A stretch of 64,000 nucleotides of DNA, taken from NCBI GenBank assembly GCA_025462885.1, contig JAOAPN010000014.1, forward strand, positions 186,001 to 250,000, written 5' to 3'. The notes beneath the pieces are model-generated. The model worked only from the letters and a program-made list of their open reading frames with translations, did no database searches and was not told the DNA's origin. The stretch is from Acidobacteriaceae bacterium (GTDB lineage Bacteria > Acidobacteriota > Terriglobia > Terriglobales > Acidobacteriaceae). Below are positions 10,400 to 19,681 of this stretch, piece by piece (position 1 is the first letter of the stretch; every line of letters begins with the position of its first letter). The position numbers were made by a program, and so were the translations under genes.

Positions 10400-11077
10400 T
10401 TAGCGCGGCAATGCGTCGAGGGCGGCCAGCACGGCGGCGGGTTCGGGTCTTACGCGGAAGTCGGCGTGCGCTTCGCTGAAGGTGATGGTGTTGTTCCGAT
10501 CGATGATGAAGACGGCGGGGAGAGGGAGCCGCCAGCTTGCTTCGGTGGCGTTGTGATAGCTGAGCCCGGCGTTATTGAACGGGATGTTGATCAGGATGGA
10601 CTGGAAGTAACGGCGATGTTCGGGTGGGATAGAGTAGGCGACGCCGAACTGTTCAGCAATTTCGGCCCCGGGATCTGCCAGGAGCGGGAAGGGCAGGCCG
10701 TGCTGCTGAAGGGTGAAGTCGTTCTGGCGGGAGGTCTGCGGAGAGATGGCGACGAAGAGTCCGCCACGCCGACGGACTTCGGGCAGGAGTTCTCGCCAGT
10801 TCTCAAGCTCGGTGACACAATACGGGCACCAGCGGCCACGGAAGAAGTTGATGACGAGAGGGCCGAGGGCGAGGAGGTCAGTCGAGCGGACCAGCTTGCG
10901 GGTGCTGGCGTCTTCCAGGATGAAGGACGGGGCCTGCGCACCGACGGGAAGGATGCGATCTTCGATCCCCGAATTGAACAGGTCGGCGGTGGCCTTCTCC
11001 GAGACGGCGAGGCGTTCCGGCTGCACCAGGGCGCGGGTGTTCTGGGTGATTCGGTCGAGTTGGTCTTGAAGAGGCAT
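10400..11077 (-). CDS. Peroxiredoxin-like AhpC/TSA-family protein
   Basis: 225 residues with a thioredoxin fold of the AhpC/TSA (COG1225-like) type. The active-site region reads FFRGRWCPYCVTELENW near residues 80-96, so the peroxidatic cysteine sits in a CxxC; this is more like the Prx-like/redoxin group than classic peroxiredoxins, which have PxxxTxxC. An N-terminal helical extension of about 50 residues precedes it, and IDRNNTITFSEAHADFRVR near the C-terminus is typical of the group. Predicted to reduce peroxides or act as a thiol oxidoreductase in the cytoplasm (no signal peptide). It diverges from the HerA-like gene. Confidence 0.82.
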   Translation of the reverse strand: MPLQDQLDRITQNTRALVQPERLAVSEKATADLFNSGIEDRILPVGAQAPSFILEDASTRKLVRSTDLLALGPLVINFFRGRWCPYCVTELENWRELLPEVRRRGGLFVAISPQTSRQNDFTLQQHGLPFPLLADPGAEIAEQFGVAYSIPPEHRRYFQSILINIPFNNAGLSYHNATEASWRLPLPAVFIIDRNNTITFSEAHADFRVRPEPAAVLAALDALPR

Positions 11078-11154
11078 GAAGGTCTCTCTCTATTGTACGA
11101 GCGATGGCGCGCGACGTGGCTTGGCTTGGGTTAGTCTGCTAAGGCTAGGGAGAT

Positions 11155-12690
11155 ATGACAACCATGGTCGAGATGTCGATGATTGCGAAGCAACTTGAGG
11201 AGAATAAGGATCTGTATCTGCTCGCCGGGATGGGGAATCGGCATGGGCTGGTCGCGGGTGCGACGGGCACGGGCAAGACGGTCACGCTGCAGGTGATGGC
11301 GGAGGCGTTCAGCGCCATCGGTGTGCCTGTGTTTGCGGCAGACGTGAAGGGCGACCTGTCCGGCATTAGCCAGCCGGGGAAGAGTTCTCCGAAGTTCGAC
11401 GAGCGGGTGAAGGCGCTGGGGCTGGGTGAAGTGGCATTCTCCGGGTGTCCCGTGGTGTTCTGGGATGTCTTTGGAAAGCAGGGCCACCCGGTGCGGGCTA
11501 CGGTCAGCGAGATGGGACCGCTGCTGTTGAGCCGCATCCTGAACCTGAATGACACGCAGACAGGGGTGTTGACGCTGGTCTTCAAGATCGCCGACGACCA
11601 AGGACTTCTGCTGCTCGACATGAAGGACATGCAGGCGATGCTGCAGCATGTGGGTGGGGCGGCGAAGGAGTATCAGTCGGAGTACGGGAATATCTCCGCG
11701 GCCAGTATCGGCGCGATCCAGCGGGGCCTGGTGTCGCTCGGGCAGCAGGGCGGGGACTGTTTCTTTGGCGAGCCCGCGCTGAACATCGAGGACCTGCTGC
11801 AGGTCGATGAACATGGCAAAGGCGTAGTGAACATTCTGGCGGCGGATGAGTTGCTGCGGTCGCCGCAGTTGTACGCTACGTTCCTGCTTTGGCTGATGAG
11901 CGAGCTGTTCGAAAAGCTTCCGGAGCTAGGGGACGCGGAGAAGCCGAAGCTGGTGTTCTTCTTCGACGAGGCGCATTTGCTGTTCAACGATCTGCCGAGC
12001 GTGCTGCAGTCCCGGATCGAGCAGGTCGTCCGGCTGATTCGCTCCAAAGGCGTGGGCGTTTACTTTGTGACGCAGAATCCTATCGACGTGCCGGACGTGG
12101 TGCTAGGGCAGTTAGGCAATCGGGTGCAACATGCGCTGCGGGCTTTCTCACCCCGGGATCAGAAGGCGGTGAAGTCGGCAGCGCAGACGTTCCGGGCGAA
12201 CCCGGCGCTGGATGTCGAAGCAGTGATTACGCAGATGGGTGTGGGCGAAGCGCTGGTCTCGTTCCTGGATGTGAAGGGTATTCCGGGCGTGGTCGAGCGG
12301 GCGATGATCTGTCCTCCGCATAGTCAGATTGGGCCGATTACACCGGAGCAGCGGGCGGTCATCGTGAAGGCATCGGTACTGGCTGGAGTGTATGAGTTGG
12401 CGGTGGATCGGGAGTCGGCTTACGAGAGGTTGAAAGGGAAAGTTGCGGCTTCAGCAACGGCAAGCGCTCCAGGCCAGCCAGGCCCTGTTGCACCTGCGGC
12501 TGGTGGGCCAGGATGGCTGGACACTGCGGGAACTGCCTTGAGTGGAGTGCTGGGTGGAGGAGGGAATCGCCGGGGCGATACGGTGGTTCAGGCGATGGTG
12601 AAGAGCGCTGCGCGGACCATGGGGAGTACGGTGGGACGGCAGATTATTCGCGGTGTTCTGGGGTCGCTGCTGGGTGGAAGCAAACGGTAG
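11155..12690 (+). CDS. HerA-like ATPase, DUF853/YjgR family
   Basis: 511 residues of the DUF853 (YjgR) branch of the HerA/FtsK ATPase superfamily. Walker A is GATGTGKT (about 35-42), Walker B is [11 protein letters not shown] near 266-276, and [14 protein letters not shown] is the expected sensor strand. The C-terminus has a Gly-rich stretch and [15 protein letters not shown], typical of this family. Function in cells is poorly known; a DNA-translocating role is inferred from fold only. No NurA nuclease gene adjoins it, so it is not a HerA-NurA repair pair. The start ATG 11155 has TAGGGAGAT just upstream. Confidence 0.88.
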   Translation: MTTMVEMSMIAKQLEENKDLYLLAGMGNRHGLVAGATGTGKTVTLQVMAEAFSAIGVPVFAADVKGDLSGISQPGKSSPKFDERVKALGLGEVAFSGCPVVFWDVFGKQGHPVRATVSEMGPLLLSRILNLNDTQTGVLTLVFKIADDQGLLLLDMKDMQAMLQHVGGAAKEYQSEYGNISAASIGAIQRGLVSLGQQGGDCFFGEPALNIEDLLQVDEHGKGVVNILAADELLRSPQLYATFLLWLMSELFEKLPELGDAEKPKLVFFFDEAHLLFNDLPSVLQSRIEQVVRLIRSKGVGVYFVTQNPIDVPDVVLGQLGNRVQHALRAFSPRDQKAVKSAAQTFRANPALDVEAVITQMGVGEALVSFLDVKGIPGVVERAMICPPHSQIGPITPEQRAVIVKASVLAGVYELAVDRESAYERLKGKVAASATASAPGQPGPVAPAAGGPGWLDTAGTALSGVLGGGGNRRGDTVVQAMVKSAARTMGSTVGRQIIRGVLGSLLGGSKR

Positions 12691-12710
12691 GCGAGGACTC
12701 CCGCCTACCG
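12685..12710. terminator. Hairpin between convergent genes
   Basis: Perfect 9-base stem CGGTAGGCG / CGCCTACCG around an eight-base loop, overlapping the stop codon of the HerA-like gene and ending eight bases before the stop of the hydrolase gene on the other strand. There is no clear T tract, so factor-independent termination is uncertain. Confidence 0.4.
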
Positions 12711-12717
12711 TCGGGCA

Positions 12718-13665
12718 CTACAGGCTTGCCGTCATGACCATCGAGGCATCGTGGCAGAGGACTGGCTCTGCGGCCTTCTTCTGAGCCTTCGCGAGGTGGG
12801 AACTGTTCGGTGCAAGTGAGGTACTGCTTTTGCCCTTGGTCGGCGTGTTCATCTGCTTGAGCAGGGTGGTCAGACGCGCAAAACCTTCGTCGCGGGCCTT
12901 CTTGTTGGCGGGGTTCTTGTCGTTGGGATCTTCGCCTGCGCGCATGAAGCCGTGGCCTGCGCCCTCGTAGGTGATGGGCTCAAACTTTTTGCCGGCGGTC
13001 TTCATGGCTTCGATGGCACCGGGGAGCGTGGCTCCGATGCGAGCGTCGTTGCCGGCGTAGAAGCCGTAGATGGGCGCGGTGATGTTCTTCATCTCGGCCT
13101 CGGGCGGCGGCGGACCGTAGAAGACAAAGGCGGCGGATAGATCGTGGCGGTGGGTAGCGAAGAGGAAGGACTTGCCTCCGCCCCAGCAGTAGCCGGTGAC
13201 GGCGAGCTTGCCGTTGGCTGCGGGGATGGTCTTGGCGTAGTCGGCTACGGCGTCGAGGTCGGCGGTAACGGTGTCGGGATTAAGGGCGGAGACGGCCTTG
13301 GTAGTGGCTTCCATTGAGGGGAAAGCGTCCGTGCCGCCGCCATTGGGGCCGGAGCCGGAGAGCAGGTCGGGCGCGATGACGATGTAGCCTGCGGCAGCGA
13401 TCTCATCGGCCATCTCGCGAGCCCAGTCGGAGAGGCCGAAGATCTCGTGGATCAAGATAACGACCGGGGCTTTGGACTTGATCTCGGGATAGACGACGTA
13501 GGAGTTGACGATGCGGTCGCCGTGCTTGATCGGGACCCACTCACGATGACGCGGGGACTTCTCCAGGTTGGCTTTTGCCCAGTCCTGGGCGTGAAGCGGA
13601 GAGGTCGTCAAGGCAGTCGTAGAGACTGCGAAGAGAAGGGCGAGTCGTTTCAGGGCTGGGAGCAT
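12718..13665 (-). CDS. Exported dienelactone hydrolase-family protein
   Basis: About 315 residues from ATG 13665, which begins an evident signal peptide (MLPALKRLALLFAVSTT, ending LHAQ); an upstream ATG at 13701 would mask it. The alpha/beta-hydrolase core has the dienelactone hydrolase triad context: HEIFG near 73-77, nucleophile cysteine in GYCWGGG (about residue 160), NDARIG for the acid, and GAGHGFM for the histidine. The family cleaves lactones or esters; here export points to an extracytoplasmic substrate, unlike cytoplasmic ClcD. The C-terminus has about 60 extra low-complexity residues. Confidence 0.85.
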   Translation of the reverse strand: MLPALKRLALLFAVSTTALTTSPLHAQDWAKANLEKSPRHREWVPIKHGDRIVNSYVVYPEIKSKAPVVILIHEIFGLSDWAREMADEIAAAGYIVIAPDLLSGSGPNGGGTDAFPSMEATTKAVSALNPDTVTADLDAVADYAKTIPAANGKLAVTGYCWGGGKSFLFATHRHDLSAAFVFYGPPPPEAEMKNITAPIYGFYAGNDARIGATLPGAIEAMKTAGKKFEPITYEGAGHGFMRAGEDPNDKNPANKKARDEGFARLTTLLKQMNTPTKGKSSTSLAPNSSHLAKAQKKAAEPVLCHDASMVMTASL

Positions 13666-13733
13666 GCGAGGAGTGTATGCTGGCGCGCTTCGCGGTGACA
13701 AGAGTGTTGGGACAAGAGTGATTCAGGGCAATG

Positions 13734-13760
13734 AAAAAGAGGCTCGCTGATGCGAGCCTC
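13734..13760 (-). terminator. Rho-independent terminator of the 47-residue membrane protein gene
   Basis: Read on the minus strand: GAGGCTCGC, loop ATCA, GCGAGCCTC, then TTTTT. A textbook terminator 22 bases after the stop of the small gene. Confidence 0.85.
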
Positions 13761-13781
13761 CCGATGGAGTCAAGGTTACTG

Positions 13782-13925
13782 CTAGATGACTTTGAGGAGA
13801 AGCAGGATAAGGACGATGGTAAGGATCAGGCTGAGGCTGCCGCCACCGTAGTAGCCGAGGCCGGGACCCATGCGATAGCCTCCGAAGCCGAAGAGGATGA
13901 TCAGGACGATCAGAAGGATGAGCAT
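13782..13925 (-). CDS. Small membrane protein, 47 residues (DUF3309-like)
   Basis: Two hydrophobic segments (about 1-13 and 30-46) separated by a glycine/tyrosine-rich turn that reads GFGGYRMGPGLGYYGGG. This layout is that of the small DUF3309-type inner-membrane proteins, often stress-induced; function unknown. GGAG lies nine bases before the ATG on the minus strand, and a perfect rho-independent terminator follows, so the gene is very likely real despite its size. It stands alone, divergent from the GNAT gene. Confidence 0.8.
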   Translation of the reverse strand: MLILLIVLIILFGFGGYRMGPGLGYYGGGSLSLILTIVLILLLLKVI

Positions 13926-14068
13926 TGTTTGTTTCTCCGTGTAGTTCGAAAGCTTGTACTGTTTACGGCATTTCGCCGCATGATGGCTAGGATGCAGATT
14001 CTGGCTAAAGGCTGTCTGGATTGGGGCCGGGCGATTTTTCTTGCGAGAGGGGACTTTAGACTGAGGAC

Positions 14069-14608
14069 ATGGAATTTCATTTGCGTATTGCGACCACGGC
14101 GGACGTGGGGAGGATCGCGGCTCTTATCGGCGAGTCGGTGCGAGGCCTGCAGGCGGGCGACTACAGCGTCGCCCAGATCGAAGGAGCGCTCGCTACAGTG
14201 TTCACCATCGATAGCCAGTTGATTGCGGACGGGACTTACTTCGTCGCCGAGAATGAGGCCGGAGAGCTGGCGGGATGCGGCGGGTGGAGCTTTCGGAAGA
14301 CTCTTTATGGAGGCGATGCACAGGTGGAGCGGATCGAACCGGAGCGGCTGGATCCGTCCGTCGATGCGGCCAAGGTGCGGGCAATCTTTGTCGCACCGCG
14401 ATTTGCGCGGAGGGGGCTGGGGAGCTTGATCCTGGAAGCGGCAGAGAGGGCGGCCGGGGCGGCTGGATTCCGACGATTCGAGATGGGCAGCACGCTGACT
14501 GGGGTGGCGCTCTATCAACTGAAGGGCTACCGGGAGGTGGCGCGGGTGATGGTTCCGGTGGGCGGCGGGGAGGAGATTGAGGTGGTGCGGATGGTGAAGG
14601 AGGCTTGA
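14069..14608 (+). CDS. GNAT-family N-acetyltransferase
   Basis: 179 residues. The acetyl-CoA-binding core is visible as VRAIFVAPRFARRGLGSLIL (about 112-131), with the R/Q-x-x-G-x-G/A loop in RRGLGS, followed by the C-terminal segment GVALYQLKGYREV. The insertion with VERIEPERLDPSVD before the core is typical of one acidobacterial/proteobacterial subgroup. Substrate unknown; cytoplasmic. Faces away from the 47-residue membrane protein gene. Confidence 0.85.
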   Translation: MEFHLRIATTADVGRIAALIGESVRGLQAGDYSVAQIEGALATVFTIDSQLIADGTYFVAENEAGELAGCGGWSFRKTLYGGDAQVERIEPERLDPSVDAAKVRAIFVAPRFARRGLGSLILEAAERAAGAAGFRRFEMGSTLTGVALYQLKGYREVARVMVPVGGGEEIEVVRMVKEA

Positions 14609-14633
14609 GCTTCCCAAGCTTGAATGACCAGGC

Positions 14634-14858
14634 TTAGTGGGAGCGGCAGATGGGGCACTTCATCAGGTGTTCGGTGGCGCGGCGATTTGCAGCCCGAAGT
14701 GCCAGGGCGATCTCCCGCTTGCCGGCCAACTCGGTTTCAGAGGTACCTTGCGATGCGTCTGGGGATGCGATATCGGAGCGCAGGTCGCACTGCCGGCTAA
14801 GCGCTTCAGCTACGTTCGCGATGAGGGAGGAGCCTTCTGGACAAGCCTGGAGCGGCAT
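14634..14858 (-). CDS. Small hypothetical protein with C-terminal CPICRSH motif
   Basis: 74 residues, not recognised. It is mainly polar and helical, with an arginine-rich run (ALRAANRRATEHLMK) and ends in CPICRSH, a single CxxC that could be half of a metal site. Two further cysteines lie at positions 6 and 24. The minus-strand ribosome binding site is very strong (GGAAGGAGG, six bases before ATG), which supports the gene over its antisense frames. It ends 26 bases from the convergent GNAT stop. No function is proposed. Confidence 0.6.
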   Translation of the reverse strand: MPLQACPEGSSLIANVAEALSRQCDLRSDIASPDASQGTSETELAGKREIALALRAANRRATEHLMKCPICRSH

Positions 14859-14930
14859 CGCATGCCTCCTTCCCGGCTTCAGGGCACGGGATAGGAGTAC
14901 GCATGGCGTTGCGGTTTGGATTTGGAGAAA

Positions 14931-15473
14931 TTATGGGGCGCTGTGGCCGGAGCACCGGAGGACGCCGAGATACGCGCTCCAGGGGCCGACTGCGTCCCGG
15001 TATTGATGGGCCATAATTCTCGAGATCTGGTGAAGGTGGGTCAGATCGTGGGTGGCCCAGGTGGCCAGCAACTGGGAAAGGGTGACTGGGCCGAAGGCGG
15101 GGTGGAGTCCCCGACGTTCCAGATCGGCTGGCTGTAAGTCCAACGCCCGCAATGCTTGGAGGTTTTCAGTGCGCAGTTGGGAGAACTCCTCAAGGAGTTG
15201 GTTGAGTGACTTACCCTGGCTCGCCTCGGTATGGGCGGCGCGGTTGAGCGGGGGAAAGGGCTGGGTTTCGCCGGAGCTCAGGATGATCTTTGCCCGGCGC
15301 ATCCAGTCGGTGCGTTCGCAGTGGTTCATGTGTGCGATGACGTCTAAGACGGTCCATGTCTCGGGTCCTTCGTCGGCTGAGGTCCATGCGTTGGGCAGAT
15401 CGCGGAGCAAGGCGCTAAGAGTTGCGGGAGTGTGAGTGAGGAGGGCGACGGTTTGGTGTAGGGTCTGTTCCAT
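14931..15473 (-). CDS. DinB-superfamily protein
   Basis: About 180 residues from ATG 15473 (MEQTLHQTV); a start at 15539 adds 22 residues unlike the family. DinB four-helix-bundle proteins bind a divalent metal by three histidines: here VIAHMNHCE (about residues 46-54) and THDLTHLHQI (about 141-150) supply them. They act in stress responses or as thiol-dependent transferases; the specific role is unknown. Monocistronic. Confidence 0.85.
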   Translation of the reverse strand: MEQTLHQTVALLTHTPATLSALLRDLPNAWTSADEGPETWTVLDVIAHMNHCERTDWMRRAKIILSSGETQPFPPLNRAAHTEASQGKSLNQLLEEFSQLRTENLQALRALDLQPADLERRGLHPAFGPVTLSQLLATWATHDLTHLHQISRIMAHQYRDAVGPWSAYLGVLRCSGHSAP

Positions 15474-15692
15474 TCTGCTTCTCGATGGTTTGAAGTACGT
15501 TACATACGCTGTGTGGCTCTGCACTAAGTGTAAGGTCACCCGAGCGATATCGGCACTGCGATAATTCGTGGCGCAAGTTTAGCTGACGGATTGGGGATCG
15601 TGGAGGCGTAACTTGCGTCGATGAATCAGAAATTGATATGCTGTGCCGCATCCAACGGCCCAAATGGAAATCCTCGTTAGAAGGGATCAGCC

Positions 15693-16226
15693 ATGAAGCG
15701 CAAAAGCAGGATCAGAATTGCGAGAGCCACGGCGGTGCTCGCCATCTTCGGCGCCGCAGCCGTTTACCCGCAGGAAAAGTACTCGCTGAAATCGCCGGGC
15801 GGGATCGCGTTCTTGGACTTTAAGGGATACGAGGACTGGGCGGTGGTCTCCTCCGCCCGGACCGACGAAGTGCTCAAGGTGATCGTTGCCAATCCGGCCA
15901 TGATCAAGGCGTACAAGGCCGGCGTTCCGGGCAACGGCCAGCCCTTCCCGGATGGCGCCAAAATCGTGAAGCTCCAGTGGAAGCCGAAGAAGAGCACAGA
16001 GGCCCCCTTCGTCGTGGATGTGCCGGACATCTTTTCGCAGACCTTCGTGATGGAGAAGGACAGCAAGAAGTTTCCGAAGACCGGCGGATGGGGATACGCG
16101 GTGTTCAACTACGCTGCCGCATCCGACAAGTTCTCGGCGGACTCCAGCCTCTCGGACTGCGGGCACAAGTGCCATGTGGCCGTGAAGGCGAAGGACTACA
16201 TCTTCCACCCGTACCAGAAGCGCTAA
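15693..16226 (+). CDS. Cytochrome P460-family exported protein
   Basis: 177 residues with a signal peptide (about 1-27, ending VYPQ). The rest matches the cytochrome P460 family: VVSSARTDEVLKVIVANP, FPDGAKIVKLQW, GWGYAVFNY and the C-terminal CGHKCHVAVKAKDYIF. The haem-attachment motif is CxxxCH (Cys-Gly-His-Lys-Cys-His) rather than the usual CxxCH, so haem binding is plausible but not certain. P460 proteins elsewhere oxidise hydroxylamine or bind nitric oxide; no nitrogen-oxidation genes are nearby. Start ATG has GAAGGGATCAG upstream. Periplasmic by prediction. Confidence 0.8.
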   Translation: MKRKSRIRIARATAVLAIFGAAAVYPQEKYSLKSPGGIAFLDFKGYEDWAVVSSARTDEVLKVIVANPAMIKAYKAGVPGNGQPFPDGAKIVKLQWKPKKSTEAPFVVDVPDIFSQTFVMEKDSKKFPKTGGWGYAVFNYAAASDKFSADSSLSDCGHKCHVAVKAKDYIFHPYQKR

Positions 16227-16270
16227 ACGAACCTGTCCCAGCGTCAAGTACCTCGCTGACTCTACCGAAT

Positions 16271-16310
16271 GTCCCACTATGCGATGAGGCTGCATGAAAG
16301 GGGCACCCAC
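16271..16310. repeat. Intergenic palindromic repeat, family 2, copy A
   Basis: Imperfect palindrome: GTCCCACTATGC, loop GATGAGGCT, GCATGAAAGGGGCACCC. The same layout recurs at 21687-21730. It sits just downstream of the P460 gene and beside the DUF4365 module. Confidence 0.65.
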
Positions 16311-16342
16311 GGCGGTTCAATGAAGGCTACCCGCCCGACCTA

Positions 16343-17509
16343 CTAGAAAACGCGGACTTGAAGGGAATTTCGAATTATGTAGCGTAGACCATGGCGTTCG
16401 AGCAGACCGTCCACCGCCAACCGCTGCCCAAGCTTGTGAGCTTCTACAGCTTTGAGGTAGTCTGCAGCGTTAAGAGCAATACGCACTTTGATTTCGCCAA
16501 GGTCTTCATCTTCGAAGTCGATCACCACTTCGCGTGAATCCGCAGTCGGCATTAGTTGGGATGGATCTGTAGTGTTTCGAAGGTTGATTATGCGACCAAC
16601 TATCGTCTTCTCTACGGGCTGGTATGTTGCTCGAAGTTTCTCTGCTGCCTCACGCGATACCTCGACAGTCTGTTGCGAAAACTCAAAAGTCTCGACACGC
16701 GGCGAATCGGGTTTTGGCTGCCAGCGACGGCTGAATGCCACCTCGAGAGATACTTGGCCACCGGCGTTTTCGACTATATCGGCGAGGATGTCGAATCCGT
16801 TGGCACTAAGTCCTGTTTCGGGGTCCATTGCGAGCTCAAGGTTATTCTCCTTTTGGGCTGCCTTCACGCTGTCTAGCCCATTCACCAAACGGACTAAAAC
16901 TTTGCGCTCAAAAGGAATGGTTGGTCCGAATAGGCTCTGCTGGAACTCTTCAGTGGTTAGCGGCGATTGAACGGTAAATCCGAAGCTCCCTTGATAGGTG
17001 TGCCCAAAAAGACAACGTGAACTGTATTCGACAGCCGCCTTTCGTACCCGACCGTAGAATGGTCGCGGGCTAATTTCAGTAGTGGCCGATGACGACAGAA
17101 GGTCGCGCATGCGCCCGACGTGGTCAATGGCCGAATCTAGTGGGATGGCATCATAGACCAAATACGAGTTGGATAGCGCTGACTTAATGAGGTCGAAGTT
17201 TATAAATAAAATTTCTGTCGCAATCGATTGCGACGGACGTTCTTCCACCTCCTCCAGCGTGCGAAGAGTGTCTTGGACTCGTCGTTGATAATCGGCACTT
17301 CTTTCATCTCTGGGCACAACCAATTCAACTTGGGAAGGGTCGCTAGAGACGAATAGATCAAAAGTACGTGGTGCGCCCCAGCGTTTGGCAAATAAGCGTT
17401 CGCCTGAAGACGGTTCGTGCAAAGGACGGTGATTAGCGATGCTCCAGCCAGTCGACTGAAGGTATGCGCGGATAAAATTGGATGGAAGGTCCGGGCGCAG
17501 AGGAGTCAT
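16343..17509 (-). CDS. Unknown 388-residue protein, partner of DUF4365 protein
   Basis: Not recognised as a named family. 388 residues, no signal peptide or membrane segment, many charged residues. The C-terminal 110 residues look like a compact beta domain: KTIVGRIINLRNTT, a strand-rich acidic part (EVVIDFEDEDLGEIKVRIAL), then DYLKAVEAHKLGQRLAVDG and LLERHGLRYIIRN, which recalls OB-like domains found in other unannotated bacterial proteins. The middle (about 140-260) is rich in polar residues. Its ATG overlaps the stop of the DUF4365 gene by four bases (ATGA), so the two are co-translated. Base composition is markedly less G+C rich than the neighbours, which points to horizontal acquisition. 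A role as sensor or specificity partner is inference. Confidence 0.7.
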   Translation of the reverse strand: MTPLRPDLPSNFIRAYLQSTGWSIANHRPLHEPSSGERLFAKRWGAPRTFDLFVSSDPSQVELVVPRDERSADYQRRVQDTLRTLEEVEERPSQSIATEILFINFDLIKSALSNSYLVYDAIPLDSAIDHVGRMRDLLSSSATTEISPRPFYGRVRKAAVEYSSRCLFGHTYQGSFGFTVQSPLTTEEFQQSLFGPTIPFERKVLVRLVNGLDSVKAAQKENNLELAMDPETGLSANGFDILADIVENAGGQVSLEVAFSRRWQPKPDSPRVETFEFSQQTVEVSREAAEKLRATYQPVEKTIVGRIINLRNTTDPSQLMPTADSREVVIDFEDEDLGEIKVRIALNAADYLKAVEAHKLGQRLAVDGLLERHGLRYIIRNSLQVRVF

Positions 17510-18024
17510 ATTTGTGAGTACCTCCGTTCCCGCTCTTCTTCCATAAGATGCTCCAGGGCCGTTGGAGTAAAAATTTGACTTCTAGGAATGAAGACTCGTT
17601 GCGTCGAGGTATTTTCAGTCACCGGTCCATCAGGAAGATACCAGTAGCAGCAGTTCCTCAGTTCAGTAACGCCGTGGTTCGCAGAAAGCCAATGATCTCT
17701 ATCGGTGGGAAGACATAGAAGGATGAGAATTAATGTTGTTTCCGCTGGAGAACGAGAGACGATATTGTTGTATGCGGTAGCGGCTAGATCGTACGCGATG
17801 GAATCATCTGAGATCGACCAGTTGACTGTAGCTTTCAATTGGAAATCCAGCGGAATTCCTTCAGCTACAAATCTATTTCCTATGCGTCGTACCGGATGAA
17901 AATGCCCATCAACTCCATAGTCGAGCGGAGGATCAAAGGCGGCTAAGTAGCCGGCAACGCCAGCAATTGCTTGAACGTGAGCGATCGATAGACGTTCTTC
18001 TGTGTGCTGCTCTGTTATAGGCAA
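17506..18024 (-). CDS. DUF4365 protein with PD-(D/E)xK nuclease-like motif
   Basis: 172 residues. The N-terminal half carries the DUF4365 pattern: an initial helix, then DYGVDGHF (Asp39), and after a hairpin LDFQLKAT with Asp60, Gln62 and Lys64. D...DxQxK is the active-site layout of PD-(D/E)xK restriction-endonuclease-like nucleases. The C-terminal half includes a strand LILILLCLP and ends in an acidic/arginine-rich helix. Predicted to cut DNA (family knowledge), not shown. First gene of a two-gene unit with the 388-residue protein. Less G+C rich than its surroundings. Defence is a plausible role because such nucleases are frequent there. Confidence 0.7.
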   Translation of the reverse strand: MPITEQHTEERLSIAHVQAIAGVAGYLAAFDPPLDYGVDGHFHPVRRIGNRFVAEGIPLDFQLKATVNWSISDDSIAYDLAATAYNNIVSRSPAETTLILILLCLPTDRDHWLSANHGVTELRNCCYWYLPDGPVTENTSTQRVFIPRSQIFTPTALEHLMEEERERRYSQI

Positions 18025-18124
18025 CCGAACTTGCTCCGCTTTGGTTTCCCTTGGATATTAGCAGCATGCCGTACTGGGCGTAGGTTGAATGTCGGACGGT
18101 AAGCCCATACATAATTTTGAGTGT

Positions 18125-19510
<1,386 letters not shown>

Positions 19511-19553
19511 GACTCCCTTCAGTTTACCAGTGGCGGTATGTGCTGCGTACGAA

Positions 19554-19585
19554 CCCACGTCCCAGAGTCGGGACGTGGGGCACCC
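19554..19585. repeat. Perfect palindrome in the ffh-xerD divergent region
   Basis: CCCACGTCCC (19554-19563), loop AGAGTC, GGGACGTGGG (19570-19579), followed by GCACCC. The right flank GGGGCACCC matches the right end of the family 2 repeats at 16271-16310 and 21687-21730. It lies 44 bases upstream of the ffh start and about 100 bases upstream of xerD. Confidence 0.6.
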
Positions 19586-19681
19586 GCGCTATGCAAGTGG
19601 CGAGGAGGATGCTGGCTAGGTGGGTACTGCGGTGTGGGTGGCACAGGATTTTGGGCGCGGGGGCGGGGATAATCAACTTCT

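Noticed and set aside
11155..12690. HerA-like ATPase as part of a defence or HerA-NurA system
   Set aside because: It belongs to the DUF853/YjgR branch and no nuclease, Sir2 or DUF4297-type partner gene adjoins it.
13731..14222. 163-codon open frame on the plus strand
   Set aside because: Starts within a terminator hairpin and overlaps the 47-residue membrane protein gene and the GNAT gene; poorly protein-like.
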